Assembly: GCA_964475735.1 (NCBI GenBank)
Contig: CAYYYI010000004.1
Span: 1 to 51,478, forward strand
From: UCB2 sp964475735
Lineage (GTDB): Bacteria > Chloroflexota > Dehalococcoidia > Tepidiformales > Tepidiformaceae
Length of the DNA: 51,478 nt
Direction: 5' to 3'
Position numbers and translations under genes: made by a program. Shown here in pieces: positions 8,695-16,023 of this stretch (the stretch's first letter is position 1; the number at the start of each line of letters is the position of its first letter). The notes below the pieces were generated by a model. It was given only the letters and a program-made list of their open reading frames with translations, did no database searches and had not been told where the DNA came from.

Positions 8695-9399
8695 CTATCC
8701 CGGCTGCCAGAAGGGCCCGGTCTTGCCGAGATCGGTGAGCGCCCGCCGGAAGGCGGCTCCCCCTTCGCCCCCGAGTGAGAGATAGTCTGGGCGCAGCCTC
8801 TCGCGGAACATCGGCCCGCTGAAGACCTTCGCCCAGTGCTCCACGGGCATGATCCCGTCCTCGGACTCGGGCTCGTAGCGGAACCAGTTCTTTGCATGCT
8901 CTTCCGACCGGAAGAGATTCATGCGGCTTCACCTGTACGAAGATGTGTACTCGGTCCGTTTCATGAACGAGGTGACGGTATGGCCGACGGCCTGGGGCGT
9001 GTCAACCTCCAGTATCTCCTCGTCGCGCATGCGGATGACTATCGGGTCGCCGCAGTCGAGGCAGGGGGCATCGATGCGAACTTCTTTGCCGGGGAAGAGC
9101 CAGCGCACGGCCAGCGACTCGAGCCCTCACTGGCCGTACCACTTCTGGATTCCATCGACACTCACGCGGTAGTGGGTGGGCAGGTTCGAAAATGGCGCGA
9201 AGGAGTGGATTTCGTCCGTGCCGGGGCTGATCCAGCACCCCGCGGCAGACCGCGCGGCCTCGTTTTGGAGGTCGAGCGCGTCGCCGGGCGAAACGCCCAG
9301 CAACTTCGCCAGGGTGGTGTAGTGCGGAGCCACGCCGGTCTCGATCGAGTGCCGGATGATGGCCGTGTAGGCGCGCTGCACGAGTGCGGAATCAGCCAT
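8695..9399 (-). CDS. merB: MerB-family organomercurial lyase-like selenoprotein with two in-frame TGA codons
   Basis: One frame runs 234 codons from ATG 9399 (GGAGG 7 nt upstream) to TAG 8695, broken only by TGA at codon 91 (9129-9127) and codon 157 (8931-8929). Aligned by eye to E. coli-type MerB, KWYGQ-U-GLESL matches LYAWCALDTL (catalytic Cys96), C113 matches Cys117, and U-SRMNLF matches CCHVHFF (catalytic Cys159). Glu94 takes the place of Asp99. The last 75 codons, which could be mistaken for a separate ORF starting at 8922, match the MerB C-terminus. MerB cleaves carbon-mercury bonds with these residues. I read both TGAs as selenocysteine. A strong SECIS-like hairpin follows the second and a weaker one the first. 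A decayed gene or sequencing error is the alternative. No merA, merR, selA, selB or selC is in the window. Substrate use is inference. Confidence 0.8.
8894..8924 (-). promoter_or_regulatory. SECIS-like hairpin after second TGA of the merB-like gene
   Basis: Reading the mRNA after TGA 8931-8929: a 4-nt spacer, stem GCAUG, 5' bulge AAU, stem CUCUUCC, loop GGUC, GGAAGAG, CAUGC. All 12 pairs are Watson-Crick, and the two stems are contiguous on the 3' side. The loop GG is 20-21 nt after the TGA, close to the spacing recalled for the E. coli fdhF SECIS, which also has a GGUC-containing loop and a bulged U. Confidence 0.78.
9091..9126 (-). promoter_or_regulatory. Weaker SECIS candidate after first TGA of the merB-like gene
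   Basis: After TGA 9129-9127, AG(U)CGC pairs with GCGCU (9119-9114 with 9106-9102) leaving a bulged U and a 7-nt loop UGGCCGU, with GG 15-16 nt after the TGA. GGG/CCC can close the base. An alternative pairing (GAGUC with GGCUC) competes, so this is less certain than the downstream element. Confidence 0.45.
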
Positions 9400-9480
9400 G
9401 CGAACGCCTCCGGGGTTTGGTCGGCGTTACCTTAGCACACGCGGAAGGGGCGCAGAGAGCCGCGCACGGGCCGGGAAGGT

Positions 9481-9486
9481 TAGAAT
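9481..9486 (+). promoter_or_regulatory. -10 element of leaderless GNAT gene
   Basis: TAGAAT lies 7 nt before the GTG at 9494, placing the transcription start at or next to the start codon. No -35 consensus is seen. Confidence 0.5.
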
Positions 9487-9493
9487 CAGCCGC

Positions 9494-10480
9494 GTGGAAC
9501 CTACGATCACAGTTCGCGAGGCGATGCTTGCGGACACCGCCCTCCTCTCATCGCTTGAGAGGAATTCGCCGCTGGTCTTCGATGACGGTAGCTCGATTGC
9601 CATCGACCGGGGCGACGACTATTTCGCGGCGACGCGGCTCATGGGCGGCGCGAAGGTCCTGATCGCGGAGGTCGATGGCGATCCGGCAGGCGTGTTCTGC
9701 ACGTGCGCGCACGAAACGATGGTCGGAGGCGAACCACGGCGGATGCTCTACTTTCACCATGCCCGCATCCTGCCGCGCTATCAAAGGCATGGCGTGGGCA
9801 AGCGTCTTGCGGACGAGACGCTGGAACGCTGGAAGGGCCAGTTCGATTCGCCGTACTGGTACATTTCGCGCCGCAACACCCGCTCCCAGGCGTTTGCCCG
9901 CAACGCTCCCGGCAAGTGGAGTTTCGGCCCGGAGTGGGTGTCGCTCGCCTGCGCGGACAACGCGGGGCCGCCGCACGGCCGGCCTGCCACACCTGCCGAC
10001 GCCGGACAGATTGTGGAAATCCTGAACGCGTGCCACGCCGGCGAGGAGATGTTCCGGCCCTACTCCGTGGCGTCGCTCACCGAGAGGCTGGAGCGCGACC
10101 CTGCCCAGTACAGTTGGGGCAACATTCTGCTGGCGGACGGTGCTATGGCCGGGGTCTGGCAGGAAGGCAGGTACATCGCTGCAAAGTTCACAGGCTCAGA
10201 GGGGCAGACCAACGAGAGCCCCGGGGCGGCGGTGCTCGATTACGGCTTTCTGCCCGGCGCCGGGGGCGAAATGAGAGCCCTTCTCAGGGCCTGGTGCTCG
10301 TTTCTCATGGAGCAGGGAATGACCGGGTTGTCGGTCTTCACGTCGGCGAGGTCACGCACGCGGCCGCTGTTCGAGGGGCTGACGGGAGAGGTTTCAGAGT
10401 TCGACTTCTGGACCCCGGCGATCCCGGAGCCGGAGGGCGCACGATCGCGGGGGCTTTACGTAGACCACATCTACTTCTAG
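9494..10480 (+). CDS. Tandem GNAT-fold N-acetyltransferase family protein
   Basis: The 328-residue protein has an N-terminal GNAT domain with the acetyl-CoA pyrophosphate loop RYQRHGVGKRL at about residues 98-108, after the beta strand holding YFHHARILP. A second, more divergent GNAT-like half (from about residue 160) begins with RPATPADAGQIVEIL, a typical GNAT first strand and helix. Such double GNATs often have one catalytic half. The substrate is unknown. The GTG at 9494 is chosen from the -10 position and from the start of homology (VEPTITVREAM). It is divergent from the MerB-like gene, sharing a 94-nt spacer. Confidence 0.75.
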   Translation: MEPTITVREAMLADTALLSSLERNSPLVFDDGSSIAIDRGDDYFAATRLMGGAKVLIAEVDGDPAGVFCTCAHETMVGGEPRRMLYFHHARILPRYQRHGVGKRLADETLERWKGQFDSPYWYISRRNTRSQAFARNAPGKWSFGPEWVSLACADNAGPPHGRPATPADAGQIVEILNACHAGEEMFRPYSVASLTERLERDPAQYSWGNILLADGAMAGVWQEGRYIAAKFTGSEGQTNESPGAAVLDYGFLPGAGGEMRALLRAWCSFLMEQGMTGLSVFTSARSRTRPLFEGLTGEVSEFDFWTPAIPEPEGARSRGLYVDHIYF

Positions 10481-10625
10481 CCAGACGATGGGCACATCCA
10501 CCTTCGCAATGCCGCGCATGCCATAAGAAATGCTAGCGCGTTGAGAATGTCGTGTGTTACTTTACGGCTCCGGCTGAGGGAGGTAGTTGTCGGCGGGGTA
10601 GCCGAAGCGTTTAGCCAGAAGAAAA

Positions 10626-10660
10626 GGGGCTTGGCGCCATCTCCCAATGCACCAAGCCCC
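10626..10660 (-). terminator. Intrinsic terminator of the dcw operon, after ftsZ
   Basis: On the minus strand GGGGCTTGG, a 17-nt loop and CCAAGCCCC are followed by TTTTCTT. A 9-bp stem plus T-run placed 62 nt after the ftsZ stop is a good intrinsic terminator. The remaining spacer to the GNAT gene (10481-10620) shows no gene I can support. Confidence 0.75.
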
Positions 10661-10665
10661 GCGAT

Positions 10666-10682
10666 GCCCGAATGCTTCGGGC
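10666..10682. repeat. Small hairpin between ftsZ and its terminator
   Basis: GCCCGAA, loop TGC, TTCGGGC: a perfect 7-bp stem directly preceding the terminator. It may stabilise the 3' end of the long dcw transcript. Confidence 0.5.
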
Positions 10683-10721
10683 AGAGCAGTCCTCACGGAC
10701 TCGACGCGCTCGGCTAGATAG

Positions 10722-11909
10722 CTACCTCCTTTCAGCCAGTTTCGCTACTGCCCCACTCCCACCGGAATTGAGCGCACTCAGCGACTTGATGTTCCTGCGC
10801 AGGAACGCGGGCAGGTCTGCGTCTTCAAGGGTGGCGACACCGGGAAGGCCGATCTCAGCGAACCTGCGGATCTCCCGCGGGTCTTCGAGTTCTTGAGCCT
10901 TTGGCGGGAACCCCGTAGCAATGACAGTCATCTGCACCGACTCGCCCACCTTCGGATCGATCACGGTGCCAAAGATGATGTTGGCGGTGGGATCGACGAC
11001 CTCGGCGACAACGCGGGCGGCCATGTCGAGTTCGCGGAGCTGAAGCGTTCCGTTGTGGGTCACGTTGTAGAGGACGCTGTGCGCTCCATCGATGGACTGG
11101 TCGAGCAGCGGACTCGTGGTGGCGGCGCGCGCAGCATCGACCGCGCGGTTGTCGCCGGAACCTGTGCCCACGGCCAGCAGGGCGGGGCCGGCCTCGCTCA
11201 TGATCATGCGGACGTCGTTGAAGTCGAGGTTGATGGAGCCGTTCTGGCTGATGATGTTGGAGATGGATTGAATCGCCTGCCGGAGGACATCATCGGCCGT
11301 TTCGAATGCCTGGTCGACGGTGGCATCCGGCGGGCAGATCTCCATCAGGCGCTCGTTGGGAATGGCGATGAGGGTATCGACCTTGTCCTTGAGACGGGCG
11401 AGGCCATCCTCCGCCTGGCGGCGGCGGCGGGCGCCCTCCCACGCGAATGGGCGGGTGACAACGCCGATGGTGAGTGCGCCGCAGTCCTTGGCGATTTCGG
11501 CGACGATCGGGGCGGCGCCGGTGCCGGTGCCGCCACCCATGCCGGCGGTGACGAAGACCATCTCCGTGCCGCGGAGAAGCTCATAGAGCTCGTCGCGGCT
11601 CTCGTCGGCGGCACGCTCGCCGCGGGCGGGGTCGCCGCCGACGCCGAGGCCCTTGGTGAGCTTTTCGCCGATGCGAATGCGGGCGCTGGCGTCCGAGGAC
11701 ATCAGTGCCTGCGCATCGGTGTTGCAGGCGACGAATGTGACGCCGGGAATCTTGGCGCGGATCATGCGGTTGACTGCATTGCAGCCGCCGCCTCCAACGC
11801 CGACTACCTTGATGTCGGGAAGAAGCTCTGTGTCGTAGCGGAGACTCATGATTTGGTCCTTTCCTTTCCTGAATGACTCCTCGTGGCGGGCGAAGTCGAT
11901 GAAGCTCAT
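10722..11909 (-). CDS. ftsZ: Cell division GTPase FtsZ
   Basis: FtsZ is a tubulin-like GTPase that polymerises at midcell to form the Z ring. The 395-residue protein has VVGVGGGGCNAVNRM (35-49), the tubulin signature GGGTGTGAAP (125-134) and the synergy loop NLDFNDVRMIM. The C-terminal DLPAFLRRN matches the conserved peptide that docks FtsA. I chose the ATG at 11909 because GGGAGGG lies 6 nt upstream. An internal ATG at 11849 with AAAGGA upstream is the alternative and would remove a 20-residue N-terminal stretch. It is the last gene of the dcw cluster, 22 nt after ftsA. Confidence 0.96.
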   Translation of the reverse strand: MSFIDFARHEESFRKGKDQIMSLRYDTELLPDIKVVGVGGGGCNAVNRMIRAKIPGVTFVACNTDAQALMSSDASARIRIGEKLTKGLGVGGDPARGERAADESRDELYELLRGTEMVFVTAGMGGGTGTGAAPIVAEIAKDCGALTIGVVTRPFAWEGARRRRQAEDGLARLKDKVDTLIAIPNERLMEICPPDATVDQAFETADDVLRQAIQSISNIISQNGSINLDFNDVRMIMSEAGPALLAVGTGSGDNRAVDAARAATTSPLLDQSIDGAHSVLYNVTHNGTLQLRELDMAARVVAEVVDPTANIIFGTVIDPKVGESVQMTVIATGFPPKAQELEDPREIRRFAEIGLPGVATLEDADLPAFLRRNIKSLSALNSGGSGAVAKLAERR

Positions 11910-11931
11910 TCGGGTCCCTCCCTTGTGGCTA

Positions 11932-13182
11932 TCACTGGGGCATAAGCGCCCTTCCGATGGCGGCGATCCGCCTGAAGATGCCGCCCACGGGCATTTCGAA
12001 ACCCGGCGCCGGCAGGTCTGCCGGCCGGTCGCGCCCAAGGAGCGCGTATTCGACGAGGCCGATGGACGTTGCATACGCGGGAGAGCCGACGAGGTCGGTC
12101 ATCCCGGAGTAGCCGTGTGGGCGGCCGAGGCGCGCGGGCAAGCCGAGGCGCGCTTCCGCCACTTCGGGGAGGCCGCGAAGTTGTGCGCCTCCCCCGGTCA
12201 GCACCAGGCCGGCTGCGATCTTGTCGAGGTAGCCGGCTCGCTTGAGTTCGAGGCCAACCATTTCGAGAATCTCCTCGCTGCGGGCCTGGAGGATTTCGCA
12301 GATGTGCCCCAGGGGAACAACCTTCTGGGTCTGGGTGCCGAAGGCGTGGATTTCGACCGTCTCACTGTTCATGGAGGAGTCAGCGAATGCAGCGCCGTAC
12401 TGGCACTTGACGGCCTCGGCGCTTTCCCATGGGCAGCGCAGCACGCGAGCGAGGTCGTGGGTGAGATGCGACCCGGCAATAGGCAGGCAGGCCGTGTGGG
12501 CGATGGCTCCTTCGTCGAAGACGGCAACTGAGGTGTTGGCGCCGCCGATATCGACCACGGCAACGCCCTGCATTCGCTCCTGCTCCTGGACGACGCTGGT
12601 GGCCGACGCCAGCGACTCAAGGATCATGTCATCGACCTGCACGCCGGCGCCCTCGACGCACTTGGTGAGGTTCTGCACGGCGGAAACGGCCGCGGTGACG
12701 ATGTGCGTTTCGGCATCGAGCCGGCCGCCGAACATGCCCACGGGATCGGAAACGGGGTCGGTACCTTCGACCCAGTAGCCGCGCGGCAGCACGTGGATGA
12801 CCTGCCTGTTCGTGGGGATGCTTATCTGGCCCGCGGATTCGAGCACACGCGCGCGGTCGTCGGCGCTGATAGGGCGGGAGCGGTCGGCGATAGCGATGAT
12901 GCCGCGGTTGTTCTGGGACTGGATGTGGCTCCCGGAAACCCCGACGACGGCGCTCAGGATGCGCATGCCGCACGACTGCTCGGCCTTCTCCACGGCGACG
13001 GCGATGGCATCGCGGGCGGACTGGATGTTGTCGATCACGCCGCGCGACAGGCCTGACGCCGGAGCGACTCCAAATCCGAGGATGCGGGTGTCGCCGTGTT
13101 CGCCGACATCGCCAACGATGACGGTGACCTTGGTAGATCCGACGTCGATCGCGGCAACGGTGTTACGTCTGCGCATGGCCAT
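11932..13182 (-). CDS. ftsA: Cell division protein FtsA
   Basis: FtsA is an actin-fold ATPase that tethers FtsZ to the membrane. The 416-residue protein has the phosphate-1 loop AAIDVGSTKV (10-19), a phosphate-2 segment VVDIGGANTSVAVF and the adenosine motif LTGGGAQLRGLPE. It ends in GGIFRRIAAIGRALMPQ, an amphipathic helix of the type used as the membrane-targeting sequence. The ATG at 13182 follows GGGGGA with a 7-nt spacing. The position between ftsQ (14 nt) and ftsZ (22 nt) is classical. Confidence 0.95.
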   Translation of the reverse strand: MAMRRRNTVAAIDVGSTKVTVIVGDVGEHGDTRILGFGVAPASGLSRGVIDNIQSARDAIAVAVEKAEQSCGMRILSAVVGVSGSHIQSQNNRGIIAIADRSRPISADDRARVLESAGQISIPTNRQVIHVLPRGYWVEGTDPVSDPVGMFGGRLDAETHIVTAAVSAVQNLTKCVEGAGVQVDDMILESLASATSVVQEQERMQGVAVVDIGGANTSVAVFDEGAIAHTACLPIAGSHLTHDLARVLRCPWESAEAVKCQYGAAFADSSMNSETVEIHAFGTQTQKVVPLGHICEILQARSEEILEMVGLELKRAGYLDKIAAGLVLTGGGAQLRGLPEVAEARLGLPARLGRPHGYSGMTDLVGSPAYATSIGLVEYALLGRDRPADLPAPGFEMPVGGIFRRIAAIGRALMPQ

Positions 13183-13196
13183 CTTCGATTCCCCCT

Positions 13197-14066
13197 TTAC
13201 TGCAGGACCGGCCGGTTCCCATACCGGAGGTCCACGGTGGTGTAGTTGATGCCGCGAACTTCCGCTTCGCGGCGGAGCGCGGCCCAGACGGCAAGCTTGT
13301 AGGCGATGGAGCTGGAGTCGCCGAGGAACGCGGTTTCGCCTGTGGCGGTGGTGACCTGGACACCTTTGCCGGCAACGTGAGCCACTTCGGTGACTGCGGT
13401 TCCGAGTTGGCGAGGAAGCCGCTCGTAGATCTCGGCGGCGGCATCGACGGCCTGGTAGTCGACGCGGTCACCCTGGCGAAGGCTGCCAGGAGCCGCGCTG
13501 ACGATGACGGGCGAACCGGCGGCCGGGGGAATAGTCCCGAGCACGACGCCCTCGCGATCGATGGTGTAGCGCACGCCACCCTGCTCCCAGGCGCCCCAGG
13601 CCTGGCGCTCCTCGATGAAGATCCGCACCGTCGCAGGCCAGTGGCGCTCTATCCGGACGGAGCGGATAAGAGGTTGCTGGTAGAGAACCTTCTGAGCGGT
13701 TGCTAAGTCCGCCGTGAACATGCTCTCTCCGAGAAGGCCGGTGCTTGCCACGACCACGTCGGCGCCGATGCGCTCGTTGCCGGCGACCTCGATGGCATTG
13801 ACGCGGAAGAACGGGGAGGTCCAGGCCCAGTAGCCCGCGCCGCCCAGCATGGCCGCGACGCCAACAAGGGCCAGCCCAAGCAGCCATCCCCGTCCAGGCC
13901 GCGGCAATCGGAAGAAACGGCGGCCTCCTCCGGCTGGCGGCTCGCCGCCCCCTCGCGAACGCCGCACGATCATGCGGGGCGCTTTCTCCCCGACCGTCTG
14001 ACGGCCGCGGCGAACGATGATGCGGGGGAGCTTCGCGGCGGACGAGCGGTTACGGCGCACGATCAT
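13197..14066 (-). CDS. ftsQ: Cell division protein FtsQ/DivIB
   Basis: A bitopic divisome protein that links cytoplasmic ring proteins to septal peptidoglycan synthesis. The 289-residue protein has a very basic cytoplasmic tail containing three near-repeats of a [MI]IVRR unit (about residues 1-5, 16-20 and 32-36). A membrane segment follows at about 59-79, then a POTRA domain (FFRVNAIEVAGNERI onward) and a FtsQ beta-domain. The ATG at 14066 overlaps the ddl stop in an ATGA arrangement, which fixes the start. A longer open frame upstream lies inside ddl and is not real. Confidence 0.93.
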   Translation of the reverse strand: MIVRRNRSSAAKLPRIIVRRGRQTVGEKAPRMIVRRSRGGGEPPAGGGRRFFRLPRPGRGWLLGLALVGVAAMLGGAGYWAWTSPFFRVNAIEVAGNERIGADVVVASTGLLGESMFTADLATAQKVLYQQPLIRSVRIERHWPATVRIFIEERQAWGAWEQGGVRYTIDREGVVLGTIPPAAGSPVIVSAAPGSLRQGDRVDYQAVDAAAEIYERLPRQLGTAVTEVAHVAGKGVQVTTATGETAFLGDSSSIAYKLAVWAALRREAEVRGINYTTVDLRYGNRPVLQ

Positions 14067-15112
14067 CGTCCTGACCTCCGTGCGTGCCGTTCGAGGGCAA
14101 GCTCGAGGATGCGCGTGAGCAGGTCCCGGAAGGGCAGGCCCGAAGCCTCCCACAGCCGTGGGAACATGCTGATGCTGGTGAACCCGGGGATGGTGTTCAC
14201 TTCGTTTGCGATCACCTCGGCGCCGCCGCGGACAAAGAAGTCGACGCGCGCGTGCCCTTCGCAACCCATGACGCGGTACATCCGGAGGGCGAGCTCGCGC
14301 ACCTCTTCGGCCACGCCGGCGGAGATGCGCGCGGGTATGAGCAGCTGTGTTCGCGAGGCCGGATCGTACTTGCTTTCGTAGCTGTAGAACTCCCGGTCGG
14401 GGACGATCTCGCCGACGACGCTGGCTTCGGGGCACTCGTTCCCCAGCACCGAGCACTCCACTTCCTGGCCCGCAATGGCTTCTTCGACCACGGCCTTGTC
14501 GTCGCAGGCGAAAGCAGCGCGGAAGGCATCGGCGAGGTCTTCGCGCGAGCGGACGCGGGTGACGCCCACGCTCGATCCGCCGTTTGCGGGCTTCACAAAG
14601 CAGGGGTAGCCGATGTTGGACTCGATGTAGCGCGCTGCCTCGTCGTCATCGCGCGTGACTTCCCAGCTTCGGACGACGCCGTACCGCGGCACGGGGATGC
14701 CAGCCTCGTGGAAGAGCGCCTTCATGAGCGCCTTGTCCATGCCAATGGCACTGGCCGCGACACCCGCGCCTGCGTAGGGCAGGCCGGCGATCTCGAAGAA
14801 CCCCTGGAGCGTCCCATCCTCGCCGTAGGTGCCGTGCACCAGGGGCAGGACAACGTCGCAGGAAACGAGGAGGCCCAGCGCCTCCGCGCTCTCCAGCACC
14901 GGGCGACCGCCGGTGAAGGCGGCGTCGCCGCGGGCCAGGGCAGCTCGGGTCTCGGCCGGGGAGAGCCAGGCGCCGGACTTCGCGATGGCGAAGGGCACGA
15001 CTTCCCAGCGCTGCGGGTCGAGCGCCGCCATCACGCCGCGGGCGCTCACGACGCTCACCTCGTGCTCGCCGGAGCGGCCACCGAAGATGACTGCGACGCG
15101 CTGCGTTGCCAT
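14063..15112 (-). CDS. ddl: D-alanine--D-alanine ligase
   Basis: It joins two D-alanines with ATP to make the terminal dipeptide of the peptidoglycan precursor. The 349-residue ATP-grasp enzyme has VAVIFGGRSGEHEVS near the N-terminus, LPLVHGTYGEDGTLQG, FVKPANGGSSVGV (ATP-grasp) and the metal/omega-loop motif EVNTIPGFT. The ATG at 15112 shares its A with the murB stop (TGATG); a GTG one codon upstream is equally possible. It overlaps ftsQ by 4 nt. Translation appears coupled on both sides. Confidence 0.96.
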   Translation of the reverse strand: MATQRVAVIFGGRSGEHEVSVVSARGVMAALDPQRWEVVPFAIAKSGAWLSPAETRAALARGDAAFTGGRPVLESAEALGLLVSCDVVLPLVHGTYGEDGTLQGFFEIAGLPYAGAGVAASAIGMDKALMKALFHEAGIPVPRYGVVRSWEVTRDDDEAARYIESNIGYPCFVKPANGGSSVGVTRVRSREDLADAFRAAFACDDKAVVEEAIAGQEVECSVLGNECPEASVVGEIVPDREFYSYESKYDPASRTQLLIPARISAGVAEEVRELALRMYRVMGCEGHARVDFFVRGGAEVIANEVNTIPGFTSISMFPRLWEASGLPFRDLLTRILELALERHARRSGR

Positions 15113-16023
15113 CACCAGGCCCCCACGAAGGCGACTTCGCGTTCGAGCGCGACCCCGAACGTCTCGCGAACGCGCCGCTCGGCCTCTTCGACCAGGGCGG
15201 CGACATCGGCGGCCCGGGCGGCGCCTTCGTTGACGAAGAAGTTGCAGTGCTTGTCGCTGATGGCGGCATCGCCCCTGCGGGCGCCGCGCAGCCCCACGGC
15301 GTCGATGAGCTTCCAGGCCGGGCTATCGGGCGGGTTCTTGAACATGGAACCGGCATTGCGGCCACGCGGCTGCGCCGAGAGACGCCGGTGGTCGTATTCG
15401 GCGACGCGGGCCATGATGGCCGCCGGGTCTCCGGGCGTGAGCGCCACCTCGCATTCGAGGACGGCCTCTCCGGGGAGGCGGCCCCGGGTGAGCGCGCTGC
15501 CGCGGTAAACGAGCCCAAGATCGCCGGCTTCGACCCAGCGTTCGCTGCCATCACGCTGGAGGAGGCGCGCGCGGGTGAGGACGTCGGCGAGGCAGCCGCC
15601 GTAGGCGCCAGCGTTGTAGACGACCGCGCCGCCAAAGGTGCCGGGAATGCCGGCGGCCCATGCCATGCCATCGAGCCCGAGGCGGCAGACGCGGCGGGCG
15701 AAGGCGGCGAAGCTTGCGCCACTTTCGACACGGAAGCGGCCGCCGCCATCATCGGTCTCGGCGGCGGCGCGGTTGTCGAGCACAACGCCGCGGATGCCCC
15801 CGTCGGCCACGAGGATGTTGCTGCCGCTGCCAAGAACGAAGACTTCCACGCCGGCATCGCGGGCGGCGGTAGCGGCCGTGGCCAGGGCAGCGGCACTGCG
15901 AACCGTCACGAAGAGGTCAGCGGGGCCACCGATGCCGAAAGTTGTGTGGCGGCTCATGGGCTCGTCGCGCCGGACGTCGCCCACAGCACCGAGGGTCGCA
16001 GCCAGGCGGTCGAGCGCGCTCAT
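15112..16023 (-). CDS. murB: UDP-N-acetylenolpyruvoylglucosamine reductase
   Basis: A flavoenzyme that reduces UDP-GlcNAc-enolpyruvate to UDP-MurNAc. The 303-residue protein shows the FAD-binding HTTFGIGGPADLFV (26-39), VLGSGSNILVADGG (63-76), the GIPGTFGGAVVYNAGAYG segment and the late GSMFKNP and SDKHCNFFVNEG motifs typical of type II MurB. It sits between murC (4-nt overlap, ATGA) and ddl. Its length is normal for the family. Confidence 0.96.
   Translation of the reverse strand: MSALDRLAATLGAVGDVRRDEPMSRHTTFGIGGPADLFVTVRSAAALATAATAARDAGVEVFVLGSGSNILVADGGIRGVVLDNRAAAETDDGGGRFRVESGASFAAFARRVCRLGLDGMAWAAGIPGTFGGAVVYNAGAYGGCLADVLTRARLLQRDGSERWVEAGDLGLVYRGSALTRGRLPGEAVLECEVALTPGDPAAIMARVAEYDHRRLSAQPRGRNAGSMFKNPPDSPAWKLIDAVGLRGARRGDAAISDKHCNFFVNEGAARAADVAALVEEAERRVRETFGVALEREVAFVGAW

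Noticed and set aside
8695..8922. Separate 75-residue protein starting at ATG 8922
   Set aside because: It is in the same frame as the upstream MerB-like region and matches the MerB C-terminus. The ATG sits within the SECIS stem. It is better read as the end of the selenoprotein.
8695..9399. Alternative genetic code with TGA as Trp
   Set aside because: Many genes here end in TGA with ATGA or TGATG overlaps, Trp is encoded by TGG, and the TGAs in question align with Cys.
10561..10660. Short minus-strand frame ending in KRFGYPADNYLPQPEP after ftsZ
   Set aside because: It runs through the ftsZ terminator hairpin and lacks a start codon, so I could not support a gene.
13197..14456. 419-residue start for ftsQ at 14456
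   Set aside because: The first 130 codons lie inside ddl in another frame; the ATGA junction at 14066 is the natural start.
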